Assembly (NCBI GenBank): GCA_963851095.1
Contig: CAWKOX010000001.1
Span: forward strand, 1-64,000
Reading direction: 5' to 3'
Source of the DNA: Oleispira sp963851095
GTDB taxonomy: Bacteria > Pseudomonadota > Gammaproteobacteria > Pseudomonadales > Oceanobacteraceae
Length of the DNA stretch: 64,000 nt
Part shown: in pieces, positions 1-7,913 of the stretch
Layout of the letters: each line of letters opens with the position of its first letter
Numbering within the stretch: position 1 is the stretch's first letter
Notes under the pieces: generated by a model
What the model was told of the DNA's origin: nothing
The model's database searches: none
Seen by the model: only the letters and a program-made list of their open reading frames with translations
Program-made: the position numbers and the translations under genes

Positions 1-26
1 AGATTAGATGCCTCCGGCTACCCTAT
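1..26 (+). mobile_element. 3' end of a second group II intron (partial)
   Basis: These bases nearly match the 3' end of the intron that stops near 3207: both share the domain VI arm CTCCGGCTACCC, a final AT, and the downstream exon TAGCTT. The rest of the element lies left of the window. It implies that the attC-like end of the amidase cassette was also invaded by a related intron in the same orientation. Only about 26 bases are visible, so the call rests on similarity to the complete copy. Confidence 0.55.
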
Positions 27-403
27 TAGCTTTTCTCGAATAACGACTCACAACTATCACAAACAAAGTTGTACTCTTCATTTTCACATTTAATAATTGC
101 TGTTTTTCCAGCTCTTATTTCCCAATCACAGATTTTCCCGTTGTAGAGTAATGTTCCCTCTATGTAACATGAGGCATAGTTGTAGTGATCATGGATTACT
201 TTACTATCCACCAACCTGGCTAAACGGAAAAATTCAGCAGAATCTGCATGACTCAGATTTACATCATTTTGAGTACAGCTGTTGATATCTGTTGATTGAA
301 AGTCTTGAACATAAACATTTTTGATTGCTTTCACATCAAACTGCGAACTACAAGAGGCAATAGAAAGCAGGACGAAAATTTGCAATGATATTTTTCTTAC
401 CAT
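26..403 (-). CDS. small lipoprotein, candidate immunity partner of the amidase
   Basis: The 125-residue product begins with a lipoprotein signal: MVRK, a hydrophobic stretch, then the lipobox IASC with the lipidated Cys near residue 18. The mature part contains several cysteines (C-x2-C near residues 115-118) and resembles no family I can name. Its ATG overlaps the last codons of the upstream amidase gene by 7 bases (ATGGTAA), so translation should be coupled. A periplasm-facing lipoprotein made with a peptidoglycan amidase that has no signal peptide fits an immunity protein; that is inference. The stop codon touches the junction with the intron remnant, as expected for the last gene of a cassette. 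Confidence 0.6.
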   Translation of the reverse strand: MVRKISLQIFVLLSIASCSSQFDVKAIKNVYVQDFQSTDINSCTQNDVNLSHADSAEFFRLARLVDSKVIHDHYNYASCYIEGTLLYNGKICDWEIRAGKTAIIKCENEEYNFVCDSCESLFEKS

Positions 404-990
404 GCTGCTGTACTCGCTTCCCCAGGATGTTTATAAGAAACTTCAGGATGAGTATAGATATCAGAACTATCAGTATTAAAAATTTTTTGTAAGATACCAA
501 CTAGTGCTTTCAGAGACTCATTTTGATTGTGAGTAACTGTTTCATAATCGGTCTTATTTAAATGTTTTCCTACAATTTCAATACCGATTGAATCACTGTT
601 TACTGGATACCTTTCAGGGTAGCTCTTCCGTCGCTCATTCGAATCTATAGCGACAACTCGCTTCCCCCAGGATAAGCCCATAATTCTTTTAAGGGTATCC
701 GGATCACAGGATTTAGGATTAACAGTTATGCATTTGGACTTTATTCTGCGACCAACATGATAGCAACGTTTTTTTAAGCTAGCAGTTTGGTAGATTGTCC
801 CGTCTTTAGCAATCAAGAAATGAGCTCCGTTACCGCCAGAATTGTAAGCATTGAAAGTATGCTTTGCAGTTGGTGCATCAGTTTGGTGTACAACTATGGC
901 TTTTACTGCTGGTAGATTTCCATGTTCTATATGAGGAAACCTCTTCTTGATAACCTTTTCATTAGTTAACATTCCATTTTCATCTATCAT
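397..990 (-). CDS. AmpD-like N-acetylmuramoyl-L-alanine amidase (Amidase_2 fold)
   Basis: The 197-residue protein has the Amidase_2/AmpD pattern: AIVVHQTDAP holds the first zinc ligand (His35), GIEIVG is the conserved central strand, and THPEVSYKHPGE near residues 180-191 supplies the later metal and catalytic residues. Such enzymes cleave the bond between N-acetylmuramic acid and L-alanine in peptidoglycan. No signal peptide is present, so it acts in the cytosol or is delivered by another route. The start is supported by AAGGAG 8 bases upstream. It ends right after the active-site region and overlaps the lipoprotein gene by 7 bases. The cassette position and partner suggest an antibacterial effector rather than cell-wall recycling. 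Confidence 0.75.
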   Translation of the reverse strand: MIDENGMLTNEKVIKKRFPHIEHGNLPAVKAIVVHQTDAPTAKHTFNAYNSGGNGAHFLIAKDGTIYQTASLKKRCYHVGRRIKSKCITVNPKSCDPDTLKRIMGLSWGKRVVAIDSNERRKSYPERYPVNSDSIGIEIVGKHLNKTDYETVTHNQNESLKALVGILQKIFNTDSSDIYTHPEVSYKHPGEASTAAW

Positions 991-1013
991 TTACATTTCT
1001 CCTTGTTGTAAAT

Positions 1014-1094
1014 ATTAAGCTACCGCCCGCAGCAAGCGCGGCTTTGTAATGTAGGCGAAGCCGCAACGGAAAAGCCGTCGCCTTGGCTGCGTTT
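1014..1094. repeat. attC-like site, left part, interrupted by a group II intron
   Basis: Joining 1014-1094 to 3208-3217 restores a long imperfect palindrome. TTAAGCTA and CGCAGC near the left pair with GGCTGCG and TAGCTTAA at the right, and GCGGCTTT with AAAGCCG inside. It lies between the HEPN gene and the amidase gene, where the attC of the HEPN cassette should be. It departs from the usual CTAACGCC start, so I call it attC-like. Confidence 0.5.
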
Positions 1095-1488
1095 GTGTAC
1101 GCCCAGCATGGGCATGAACTAATGAGGTGAAAGTCCTCTGTAGGAAGGTCACCATCCTTAGCGATTTTAATATCACTATTAGATGTTAACTACTAGCGAA
1201 TGGCAAGGGCTTAACTGCGAAGTTTGGTCCGGAGGAAGCCGCTAGCAAAACTGCGAGCTGATGAACAAGAACATCATATGAGGCGTAGGCTGGAGGCGAG
1301 TTGGCACAAGACGACGAAGCCATGTGATCTAACGGCCACCGTAAATGATGCAGTTGCGCAGGGAAAGTTCATGTTCTTATCTGGGGAGATCTGCTTAACA
1401 TGCGATCGGAAACCTAAACAGTTCTAAGCTACTGATTTAAACAGGCTTGGCAAACAGAATTCATCAAGCTGTTTGAGCAAATATCGAT

Positions 1489-1691
1489 GGCAGATATATT
1501 GCTCCTGCAATATCTGCATTTCCGCCATCCTTGGCGGTCAAACCGATAGCGCTGATATGGGTAACTATATCGGTGATTAAACAGAAGTCAGCAGACGGCA
1601 TAGTAGCCAAATGCCCAGCGTAATGGCTGGGACACGGTGGCCGATATATTGCTCCTGCAATATCGGCATTCACGCCATCCATGGCGATCAA
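1489..1691. repeat. two 53-bp direct repeats and extra hairpins inside the intron
   Basis: Units at 1489-1541 and 1639-1691 are about 85-90 percent identical, with a period of 150 bases. Each holds two hairpins: one around GATATATTGC/GCAATATC and one around CGCCA-TCC-TGGCG. One stem pair changes from A-T in the first unit to C-G in the second (GGCAGAT..ATCTGCA against GGCCGAT..ATCGGCA). Between the units lie further stems, ACCGATA/TATCGGT and CCCAGC/GCTGGG. It looks like a REP-type structured insertion ahead of the intron reading frame. Confidence 0.65.
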
Positions 1692-1721
1692 GGCCTGAAC
1701 ATTTAGAATAAAGGAGGAGCC

Positions 1722-3138
1722 TTGTCAGATTTGAACACACGAATACCGTCCGGTAATGACGTGACTCAGCATTTTAGCTTGCAGCCATCCTTTAGCGAAA
1801 ATCTATTCGAACGCACCTTGCAGCGAGAAAATATTCAAGCCGCATGGAAACGTGTTCGAGCCAACAAAGGAGCCGCTGGCATCGATGGCATGACCATTGA
1901 AACTCTCTAGTATTAAAGAGGCCTGACTGGGTAAGATCCGGTCAATGGGAACGAGTGACGCAAGAACTTAGATCAGGAATTTATAAACCTGATCCTGTTC
2001 GTCGTGTAGAAATTGAAAAGCCTGACGGAGGTATTCGTCAGCTTGCTGCTTGTAGATAAGAGGCTACGATTAAAGACCGCGTCATTCAGCAAGCGATTGC
2101 TCCCTCTCATTTTAAAAGAAGAGGCTCACGCCTATTTTTGATCCTACATTTTCCAATAATAGTTTTGGATTCAGACCGAACAGAAATGGGCAGCAAGCCG
2201 CACTCTTTAGCTAAAAGAGGAGTACAAAGCATTATCAAGGAAGGCCGACGTTTTGCCGTTGATGTTGATCTTTCAAAGTTCTTTGATCGAGTAAATCATG
2301 ATTTATTAATGACGCACCTAAGCTATAAGCTGAAGGATAAAGAGTTATTAAAATTGATCGCTAAATATTTGCGCGCAGGAGTTCTTTTAAAAAGAGAGGG
2401 GAATAAGAACCACTTTGTAGAAAGCCGTGAAGGCGTTCCACAAGGTGGGCCTCTTTCACCTCTGCTCGCGAATATCATGCTCGATCCACTCGACAAAGAA
2501 TTAGAGAAACGAGGACATAAGTTCGCTCGCTACGCTGACGACTTTACCATTTTGGTGAAAAGTAAGCGTGCAGGCGAACGTATCCTTAACAGCATCTCAA
2601 ATTACTTAGAGCGTCGATTAAAATTAATCGTTAACAGTGATAAAAGTCGAGTTGTGAAAACCTCAGAAAGTAAATTTCTAGGCTTCACTTTTCGATCAGG
2701 ACGAATTCAAATTCATCCTAAAACACTGCACCGATTTAAGGAGCAAGTACGTCGTTTAACCAACCGTAACTGGGGCGTGTCGATGCGCTATCAGCTCTTT
2801 AAAACCAGCCAGTATTTACGAGGCTGGATTAATTATTTTCTGTGTATTTAAATAGCGCTAATTGCTATCAACTTTGTATGGATCTAGATCATTGGATTCG
2901 ACGCAGAGTTAGAATGGCTTACTGGCGACAGTGGCGAAAGCCGCGTACTAAAGTAAGAAATTTAATGAGGCTAGGCGTTCGCGTTCAAGTTGCGGTTGGC
3001 TGTGGCATTACGAGTAAAGGCCCATGGCGTAGCTCTAAAACTCCGGGAATTAATCAGGCATTATCAAATGCTTATTTAAAAACTGAGGGATTATATTCGT
3101 TGCGCGATGGATGGATTAAGCTTCACCATTCTAAGTGA
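1722..3138 (+). pseudogene. group II intron reverse transcriptase/maturase, broken by several frameshifts
   Basis: A strong AAAGGAGG precedes a TTG start at 1722. The reading frame then breaks: the N-terminal piece (…KGAAGIDGMTIETL) stops at 1910, PDPVRRVEIEKPDGGIRQL follows in another frame near 1990-2045, and FSNNSFGFRPNRNGQQA in yet another near 2145-2200. The main reverse-transcriptase piece (to 2851) has DVDLSKFFDRVNHD, PQGGPLSP and the catalytic ARYADDF. The C-terminal maturase part (…HWIRRRVRMAYWRQW) is in a further frame to 3138. At least three frame changes and an in-frame stop mean no full protein is made, so mobility would need enzyme supplied in trans. Confidence 0.85.
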
Positions 3139-3211
3139 AACGCCCTGTGCGGATCCGCATGCAGGGTGTTGTGGGGGCTGGAGGTTAGATACCTCCGGCT
3201 ACCCGATTAGC

Positions 3212-4174
3212 TTAATCAGCCATCCATTTGTCATAACTATGCTGGCATGAACCACATTTACCTTCATTGTACTGTTCTTCAACACCTAGTGTTGCATCAC
3301 ATACTTCGCAGTTTTTGTACTCCAGTTCATACTCGCAAGCTACACAGCAATCTTCGCTATGTACATATGTGTTTTTACCGCATTCGTAACATGAGTCATA
3401 TGGAGACTCACCACCGTCCATTGCATTTCTGATAGCTTGACCCGCTAACAAGTCATCAATACATTGTTCGATAATCTCATCTGCACTGAAGTCGTTATCA
3501 CAAGATCTGCAATGAAGATTAACCGTAGGATAACCATCTTCTTCGGGGTAAGGTGCCTCTACTAAAGACGAATGACATTTATTACAGCGAAGATGCTTTA
3601 AAGAGTCTTTAACTGAGTCATATTTCCAGTCTATTTTTTCAATCGAAGCATTGCATGCTGCTTCTTCAGCCGAATAAACTTCACTTACTTCAAGTAACGT
3701 TGACCAAGCTTCCGTACCCAATGTTTCTTGAGGGTCTTTTTCTAAATACTCAGTTAAGAAATCACGAATCAACAAAAACGATTTAGCAACAACCTCACGA
3801 ACAGTGTCTGGTGATTCAGATGTGTAATAATGTTCCAGATCATTTCTAAGCTTATTAATTTCATTAAATCTATTCCAGTCAACGGTAACTTTCAGGCTTT
3901 TAAAGCGCTCCTGAATAGAAAAAACATCAACTGTTTTATGCCCTTTTCCTTCAAACACTATTTCGCCAGCATCATTCTGAATTGGACGAATATTTTGCTT
4001 TATCAAGAGCTCTTTATTATCTTCAGGCGAAAGCTGGCAGAGCTTCTCTTTATAAAGCAACAAAATTCCGGCTGAGATATTTCGAACAGCTGAAATACTC
4101 CTACGATCATCGGTACTCTCATAGTCTTCAATCCCAATTTGAATTGAATCTATGGCATTTGCAATTATGCTCAA
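3212..4174 (-). CDS. HEPN-like domain plus zinc-ribbon protein
   Basis: The 320-residue protein starts at TTG, which has AAGGAG about 6 bases upstream; no nearby ATG fits. Residues 1-150 are helical and contain LRNDLEHYY, an R-x4-H motif (Arg110, His115) as in HEPN ribonucleases. Residues about 195-315 carry several CxxC pairs (C197/C200, C222/C225 and four or more further pairs), consistent with two or three zinc ribbons. HEPN proteins are often RNases in toxin-antitoxin or phage-defence systems, but no antitoxin is visible here. The stop codon overlaps the attC-like R'' end at 3208-3217, as expected for a cassette gene. The HEPN assignment rests on motif and helical context only. Confidence 0.55.
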   Translation of the reverse strand: MSIIANAIDSIQIGIEDYESTDDRRSISAVRNISAGILLLYKEKLCQLSPEDNKELLIKQNIRPIQNDAGEIVFEGKGHKTVDVFSIQERFKSLKVTVDWNRFNEINKLRNDLEHYYTSESPDTVREVVAKSFLLIRDFLTEYLEKDPQETLGTEAWSTLLEVSEVYSAEEAACNASIEKIDWKYDSVKDSLKHLRCNKCHSSLVEAPYPEEDGYPTVNLHCRSCDNDFSADEIIEQCIDDLLAGQAIRNAMDGGESPYDSCYECGKNTYVHSEDCCVACEYELEYKNCEVCDATLGVEEQYNEGKCGSCQHSYDKWMAD

Positions 4175-4190
4175 AACTACTCCTTGTAAG

Positions 4191-4233
4191 CTAACGCTTA
4201 GTTTTTCGGTTTATCCGCAAGAACGTATTGTTA
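4191..4233 (-). repeat. short attC site of the lipoprotein cassette
   Basis: GCTAACGC at the left and TATTGTTAT at the right are the conserved attC ends, and the arms pair as AACGcttaGTTTTTCGG with the complement of CCGCAAGAACGTATTGTT. It lies directly after the lipoprotein gene in cassette orientation. At about 43 bp it is shorter and less regular than the others. Confidence 0.6.
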
Positions 4234-4282
4234 TTTTATTACAGATTATTAATAATATTTAAAATATAAGATGTTCTAGATA

Positions 4283-4882
4283 TTAACTACTCCAATAATC
4301 CATAACCTCACAAGTAGGAAAGTATTGTTTCTCAGTAAGCTTGTTTAATCTGTGATCCCATGTTTCGAATGCTACAAATGGAATAATCCAAAAGATCATC
4401 CCTCCTACACGGTCCAAGCTTCTAAGTTTAGCATTACCCGCAATGTCTATTCCTAAAGTTATTCTATTATACCATGGGCCAATATGAACCTCACTCCAGT
4501 TTTTATATGTTGAATTAATTTCAAACTGTCCACTTTCAAAACTTCCATCTATTTCAATTGTTTTTTGAACGGCTACACAGCCATTTGAAATTGCTTCAAA
4601 CATTAAACCTGAATTAGTATAGGTGATATTCACATAATCTATATTTTTATGCTGCTTAATATTCATAGATTTTTTATGCGTAGTATCTTTAGTAAATGGC
4701 CAAATATGTGTAGAAAATAATGCCTGTATATTTTCAGTAGCCTCCATCTTATTTTCATAAGTCCCACCAAGATTTTCTAAATTAACATCCTTATTGAAAT
4801 CAACATTATTTACTGGTCCAGAAGCACAAGCACAAAGCTGAATCAGCATAGTAAATATGAATATAAATCGAAAATATGTCAT
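4283..4882 (-). CDS. cassette-borne lipoprotein of unknown function
   Basis: The 199-residue product has a clear lipoprotein signal (MTYFRFIFIFTMLIQLCAC) with a Cys at about residue 19-20. I do not recognise the mature part. It has a mixed polar region and, near residues 160-175, a hydrophobic stretch GGMIFWIIPFVAF that could touch or cross a membrane. It is the only gene in its cassette, with the attC at 4191-4233 behind it and another attC at 4980-5078 in front. Its upstream stretch (4883-4979) is very AT-rich and may hold a promoter. By analogy with the two hydrolase cassettes it could be an orphan immunity protein, but nothing in the sequence proves this. Confidence 0.6.
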   Translation of the reverse strand: MTYFRFIFIFTMLIQLCACASGPVNNVDFNKDVNLENLGGTYENKMEATENIQALFSTHIWPFTKDTTHKKSMNIKQHKNIDYVNITYTNSGLMFEAISNGCVAVQKTIEIDGSFESGQFEINSTYKNWSEVHIGPWYNRITLGIDIAGNAKLRSLDRVGGMIFWIIPFVAFETWDHRLNKLTEKQYFPTCEVMDYWSS

Positions 4883-4979
4883 GTTTTTTTGCTCAGTATT
4901 ATATTAAAGAAAAACTATTAAAATATTTAGAATCGAGCCAATTATTTCATTCAATAAATATCACATAGGTGATATTATA

Positions 4980-5078
4980 AAATAACGCCTCAAACACCGG
5001 CTTGTGAATGTTGGCAGTTTTTTTGCCACGCAAAAAAGGTGACGATGTTTACAAGTCCAGTGCTTTGACTTGTTGAAC
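4980..5078 (-). repeat. attC site next to the IS91-like element
   Basis: The site runs from AATAACGCC to CTTGTTGAAC. The arms pair well: TCAAACACCGGCTTGTGAA on the left matches TCAAAGCACTGGACTTGTAAA read from the right on the other strand. Its right end finishes in GAAC, the tetranucleotide next to which IS91-family elements insert, and the IS begins there. It is probably the attC of the HxlR/SDR cassette, now separated from those genes by the insertion. Confidence 0.8.
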
Positions 5079-5173
5079 GAAGCCGCTACGCGACAGAAAA
5101 GCAAAAAACTCACCATCAACAATAATTCCTCTACACACTCATCCAACGAGTGCGACTACTAGAGGATGTTCAA

Positions 5174-6079
5174 ATGAATAAGACCCAACAAAATAAGTTC
5201 AATTCACTTTACCAGAAGCATGTTAGCGCATTACAGCGTCAAGGCAAGGCTGATTCTACTGTTGATGTGTATTCTCGTGCTGTTCGTCGCATCACCGAGT
5301 TCTACGACCAGTGTCCCGACAAGCTCACTCTTGACCAACTGAAGGATTACTTCACCGCATTGATTCAAAGCCATTCCTGGAGCACCGTTAAAGTGGATCG
5401 TAACGGCCTCCAATTCTTCTATAAACACGTTCTGAATAAAGACTGGCAGTGGGTTGAAATCGTCAAACCACCTCAGAAAAAAGTACTACCTGATATTCTA
5501 ACTATTCGTGAAATTGAACGCCTAATTAATGGCACACGAGAGCTGCGTTATCAGACGTTTATTCTTGTAGTGTACAGCATGGGTTTACGATTAGGTGAAG
5601 CGCTTAACCTCAAAGTCGGCGACATCGACAAAGAGCGAATGAAAGTTCACATCCGCATGGGCAAAGGTAAAAAAGATCGATTCGTGACATTACCCCAAGT
5701 CAGCCTAATGGCCATGAGAAAATATTGGAGCACACATCGCAATCCTTCTTTCATCTTCCCAGCGGGTAAAAATCCAGAGCAACGTCACACAGCAAAACAA
5801 TTTATGGATCGCGGTGGCTTGCAGAAATCTATCCGTGCGATTTGCAAAGACTGCGGTATCAATAAACACATCTATGTTCACAGTTTGCGTCATTGCTACG
5901 GTGCTCACCTGGTTGAATCAGGTTTAAACCTTCGAGCGATCCAGCACGAGATGGGTCATGAATGCCCAAAGACAACCGCAATTTATACTCAACTCACTGA
6001 TGTCACTCAGCAAAAAACGGATGCGATTATTAATCGCATGATCAAGCGATTAAATATCAGACTTGATGGCGAGGTGTGA
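5174..6079 (+). CDS. XerC/D-like tyrosine recombinase of the IS91-like element
   Basis: The roughly 301-residue protein (start ATG with AGAGG upstream, chosen over an earlier in-frame codon) has a SAM-like N-terminal core-binding domain and a C-terminal catalytic domain. Visible catalytic residues are the Arg in GLRLGEAL, the H-x2-R of HSLRH, the His of MGHE and the nucleophile Tyr in AIYTQL. It lacks the extra insertion that marks IntI, so it is not the integron integrase. Its stop is 3 bases from the transposase start, so the two are co-transcribed. Some IS91-family members are known to carry such an accessory recombinase; it could resolve intermediates, but its role here is inferred. Confidence 0.85.
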   Translation: MNKTQQNKFNSLYQKHVSALQRQGKADSTVDVYSRAVRRITEFYDQCPDKLTLDQLKDYFTALIQSHSWSTVKVDRNGLQFFYKHVLNKDWQWVEIVKPPQKKVLPDILTIREIERLINGTRELRYQTFILVVYSMGLRLGEALNLKVGDIDKERMKVHIRMGKGKKDRFVTLPQVSLMAMRKYWSTHRNPSFIFPAGKNPEQRHTAKQFMDRGGLQKSIRAICKDCGINKHIYVHSLRHCYGAHLVESGLNLRAIQHEMGHECPKTTAIYTQLTDVTQQKTDAIINRMIKRLNIRLDGEV

Positions 6080-6082
6080 CAT

Positions 6083-7156
6083 ATGAACACCTCCTTTCAG
6101 CATTCAACTCAGCTAGCCGATATTGCAAGGCAATACCTTCCTTTATTAAAAAAGAATAATCCGGTAACGGAAAATCAGTGGTCTGCTTTAAACGCAATCA
6201 TTGGCTGTCGAACCCAGCAGTATGGTCAAATTTATTTGGCCTGCAATGAGTGCCACACTCATACCAGCCATTATCAATCCTGTGGCCATCGCAGCTGCAA
6301 TAGCTGTCAAAACCATAGCGCTACGCAATGGCTCGATAGGCAACAGCAAAAGTTATTACCCGTTGATTACTTCATGGCAACGTTCACTTTACCTTTTGAA
6401 TTAAGAGCACTGGCTAGCGCTAATCAAAGCTTGATTTACTCATTACTCTTTCAATGTGCCACTTCAACATTAAAGGACTTTGGGCGTAATGAAAAAGGCT
6501 TTCATGCAGAATTAGCGATGACGGCCGTATTGCATACGCACACTCGAAAACTCGACTATCATCCGCATATTCACATCGTTGTGCCAGCAGGAGGCATCAA
6601 CAAAAATAGAAAGGAATGGCGTAAAATTAAAACGAAATATCTATTTAATGGATTCAAATTAGCGATGGTATTTCGAGCCAGAATGATATCAGCAATCAAA
6701 GAAGCAGGATTGTCGGTGCCCGACAATCCTAGAAAGTGGGTGGTGCAATGCCAGCATATTGGCAAAGGTTTACCTGCCATCAAATACCTTTCACGCTACT
6801 TGTATAAAGGTGTTATTAGCAATCGCAATATTATTGCGAACGATGGTGAAAATATTACCTTTCAATATACCGATAGCCATACGAAAAAGGTCATGACTCG
6901 AAAACTAAAAGGCGAAGACTTTATTGCCTTGGTATTGCAACACACCTTGCCGAAAGGTTTTCGACGAGCTAGGGATTATGGTTTTTTACATGGGAATGCC
7001 AAGAAATTATTGACTCTTATTCAGATCGTACTGAAAGCAAGGCTGCCAGTAATTGTTAAAACTGAAAGACCAAAATTTATCTGTAAATGCTGCTGCTCGC
7101 CAATGAACATCATTGGTTTTAGTAAAAAGAAACGACCGCCATTAAACGCAAATTAA
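6083..7156 (+). CDS. IS91-family transposase (HUH/rolling-circle type)
   Basis: The 357-residue protein has the family layout: an N-terminal zinc-binding region with several Cys/His (CNECHTH, CGHRSCNSCQ, residues about 54-75), the HUH metal motif HPHIH at 160-164, and a catalytic tyrosine motif YLSRYLYKG with Tyr235, Tyr239 and Tyr241. It should nick single strands and move the element by rolling-circle transposition. The frame is intact and follows its recombinase by 3 bases, so the element may be functional. A perfect hairpin about 110 bases downstream may end transcription. Confidence 0.9.
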   Translation: MNTSFQHSTQLADIARQYLPLLKKNNPVTENQWSALNAIIGCRTQQYGQIYLACNECHTHTSHYQSCGHRSCNSCQNHSATQWLDRQQQKLLPVDYFMATFTLPFELRALASANQSLIYSLLFQCATSTLKDFGRNEKGFHAELAMTAVLHTHTRKLDYHPHIHIVVPAGGINKNRKEWRKIKTKYLFNGFKLAMVFRARMISAIKEAGLSVPDNPRKWVVQCQHIGKGLPAIKYLSRYLYKGVISNRNIIANDGENITFQYTDSHTKKVMTRKLKGEDFIALVLQHTLPKGFRRARDYGFLHGNAKKLLTLIQIVLKARLPVIVKTERPKFICKCCCSPMNIIGFSKKKRPPLNAN

Positions 7157-7269
7157 TGAACTCACTGATGCCGTGAGCGATTCACCGAATAATAGAGGAG
7201 TTTTATTTAATAATGAGTTGTGCTTAAATTTTATCGCCAGCGATGGTGAGGCTTAATGATACCTACCAA

Positions 7270-7299
7270 AAATAGAGATGATGAATTTCATCTCTATTT
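7270..7299 (+). terminator. perfect hairpin downstream of the transposase
   Basis: AAATAGAGATGA and TCATCTCTATTT form a 12-bp perfect stem around a 6-base loop. It lies inside the IS, 113 bases after the transposase stop. No long T-run follows, so it may be a terminator or a structural element of the IS end. Confidence 0.4.
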
Positions 7300-7371
7300 A
7301 CCTCGATTCAGAAATAGATAAATACTATAAATAGAAAAGCAACCCGCCTAGATTTGCCGGGTTCGTTCAAC

Positions 7372-7411
7372 AATAGGATAGGTCGCGGCTTCGCGCGACT
7401 TATCCTTATTC
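7372..7411. other. palindrome between the IS and the HxlR gene
   Basis: AATAGGATAGGTCGCG and CGCGACTTATCCTTATT pair almost perfectly around a short loop, just after the HxlR stop. Flanked by GTTCAAC and GTTATGC it could pass for a short attC, but then in the orientation opposite to all the others. The simpler reading is a terminator-like hairpin of the HxlR gene that directly preceded the attC now at 4980-5078. Confidence 0.45.
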
Positions 7412-7428
7412 GTTATGCATTATTTAGC

Positions 7429-7767
7429 CTACAGTACCTCTTCTAATTCATTTTCCAAGGCTTGAATTTGATTGACAATATTAACAAACTTTTTTCCAAA
7501 TTCCGTAAACTCATATTCAACTCTTGGTGGAATCTCCGGAAATGAATTCTTCTTTAAAATGCCAAATCTTACGTTTGTTCTTAAACAGTCATTTAGTACT
7601 TTAGTACTTAAACCATCAACATTCCGAACCATTTCACCTGGCCTATAAATGCCATTTGAAATTAATTCGAGAACAGTTAATGACCATTTGCAGCGGAAAA
7701 TTGACTCAATTAGCCCACCTGTTTTTTCAGGTGAAATTTTTCTTTGGTACTTAAAACCAGGGCTCAT
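7429..7767 (-). CDS. HxlR-family winged-helix regulator
   Basis: The roughly 112-residue protein matches the HxlR family in length and pattern: CKWSLTVLELISNGIYRPGEM starts the winged helix, then LSTKVLNDCLR is the recognition region and YEFTEFGKKF the wing. The ATG at 7767 gives the family start MSPGF; earlier in-frame GTG codons are less likely. A Cys (FRCKW) lies where redox-sensing HxlR members often have one. It is transcribed away from an SDR gene, and 17-bp direct repeats lie in the shared promoter region, so it probably controls that gene and itself. Confidence 0.8.
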   Translation of the reverse strand: MSPGFKYQRKISPEKTGGLIESIFRCKWSLTVLELISNGIYRPGEMVRNVDGLSTKVLNDCLRTNVRFGILKKNSFPEIPPRVEYEFTEFGKKFVNIVNQIQALENELEEVL

Positions 7768-7776
7768 AATAACTAC

Positions 7777-7812
7777 TACCAAAAAGTGCCTACCCTACCA
7801 AAAAGTGCCTAC
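7777..7812. promoter_or_regulatory. direct-repeat operator candidate between HxlR and SDR genes
   Basis: The 17-base sequence TACCAAAAAGTGCCTAC occurs at 7777-7793 and again, identical, at 7796-7812, a period of 19 bases. It lies directly upstream of the HxlR start and about 100 bases before the SDR start, the expected place for a regulator binding site. Binding by this regulator is inference. Confidence 0.55.
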
Positions 7813-7913
7813 TTTTCAATGAGGCAGATTATTAATACATTATTAGTTCGAGAACAAGCATGCAATGTTTGTGAAATAGAAACAAGTCAAATTAATACTT
7901 AATGGAGCAATAA

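Larger units (their letters stand above)
1095..3207 (+). mobile_element. group II intron inserted in an attC-like site (group IIC-attC type)
   Basis: The 5' end GTGTACGCCCAGCATGGG and the block GAGGTGAAAGTCCTC are typical of bacterial group II ribozymes. Near the 3' end a domain V-like hairpin (GCCCTGTGCGG/CCGCATGCAGGG, about 3141-3168) is followed by a domain VI stem (3174-3203). A broken reverse transcriptase occupies domain IV. The intron lies on the strand opposite to the cassette genes, as is known for group IIC introns that target attC sites. Boundaries are good to within a few bases: the exon sequences flanking it re-form a palindrome when joined. Confidence 0.8.
5079..7371 (+). mobile_element. 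IS91-like element with accessory tyrosine recombinase
   Basis: The element carries a tyrosine recombinase gene followed after 3 bases by an IS91-type HUH transposase gene. The left junction is GTTGAAC|GAAGCC and the right junction GGGTTCGTTCAAC, giving a 10-bp inverted match (GTTGAACGAA/TTCGTTCAAC). Just inside the right end is a hairpin AACCCG…CGGGTT, as is usual near an IS91 replication-origin end. No target duplication is visible, consistent with rolling-circle insertion next to GAAC. The ends are estimates within about 10 bases. Confidence 0.7.

Noticed and set aside
1224..1427. 67-codon reading frame at the start of the group II intron
   Set aside because: It lies in the ribozyme domains with no ribosome site, and its translation shows no protein-like pattern.
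1464..1691. 75-codon minus-strand frame with an internal repeat
   Set aside because: The repeated peptide simply mirrors the 53-bp structured DNA repeats.
4961..5146. 61-codon minus-strand frame
   Set aside because: It lies within the attC and the IS end; the palindromic site explains the open frame.
7365..7418. Possible attC in opposite orientation (GTTCAAC…GTTATGC)
   Set aside because: The orientation would contradict the rest of the array, and the cassette already has a good attC at 4980-5078 once the IS is removed. Kept only as a hairpin.
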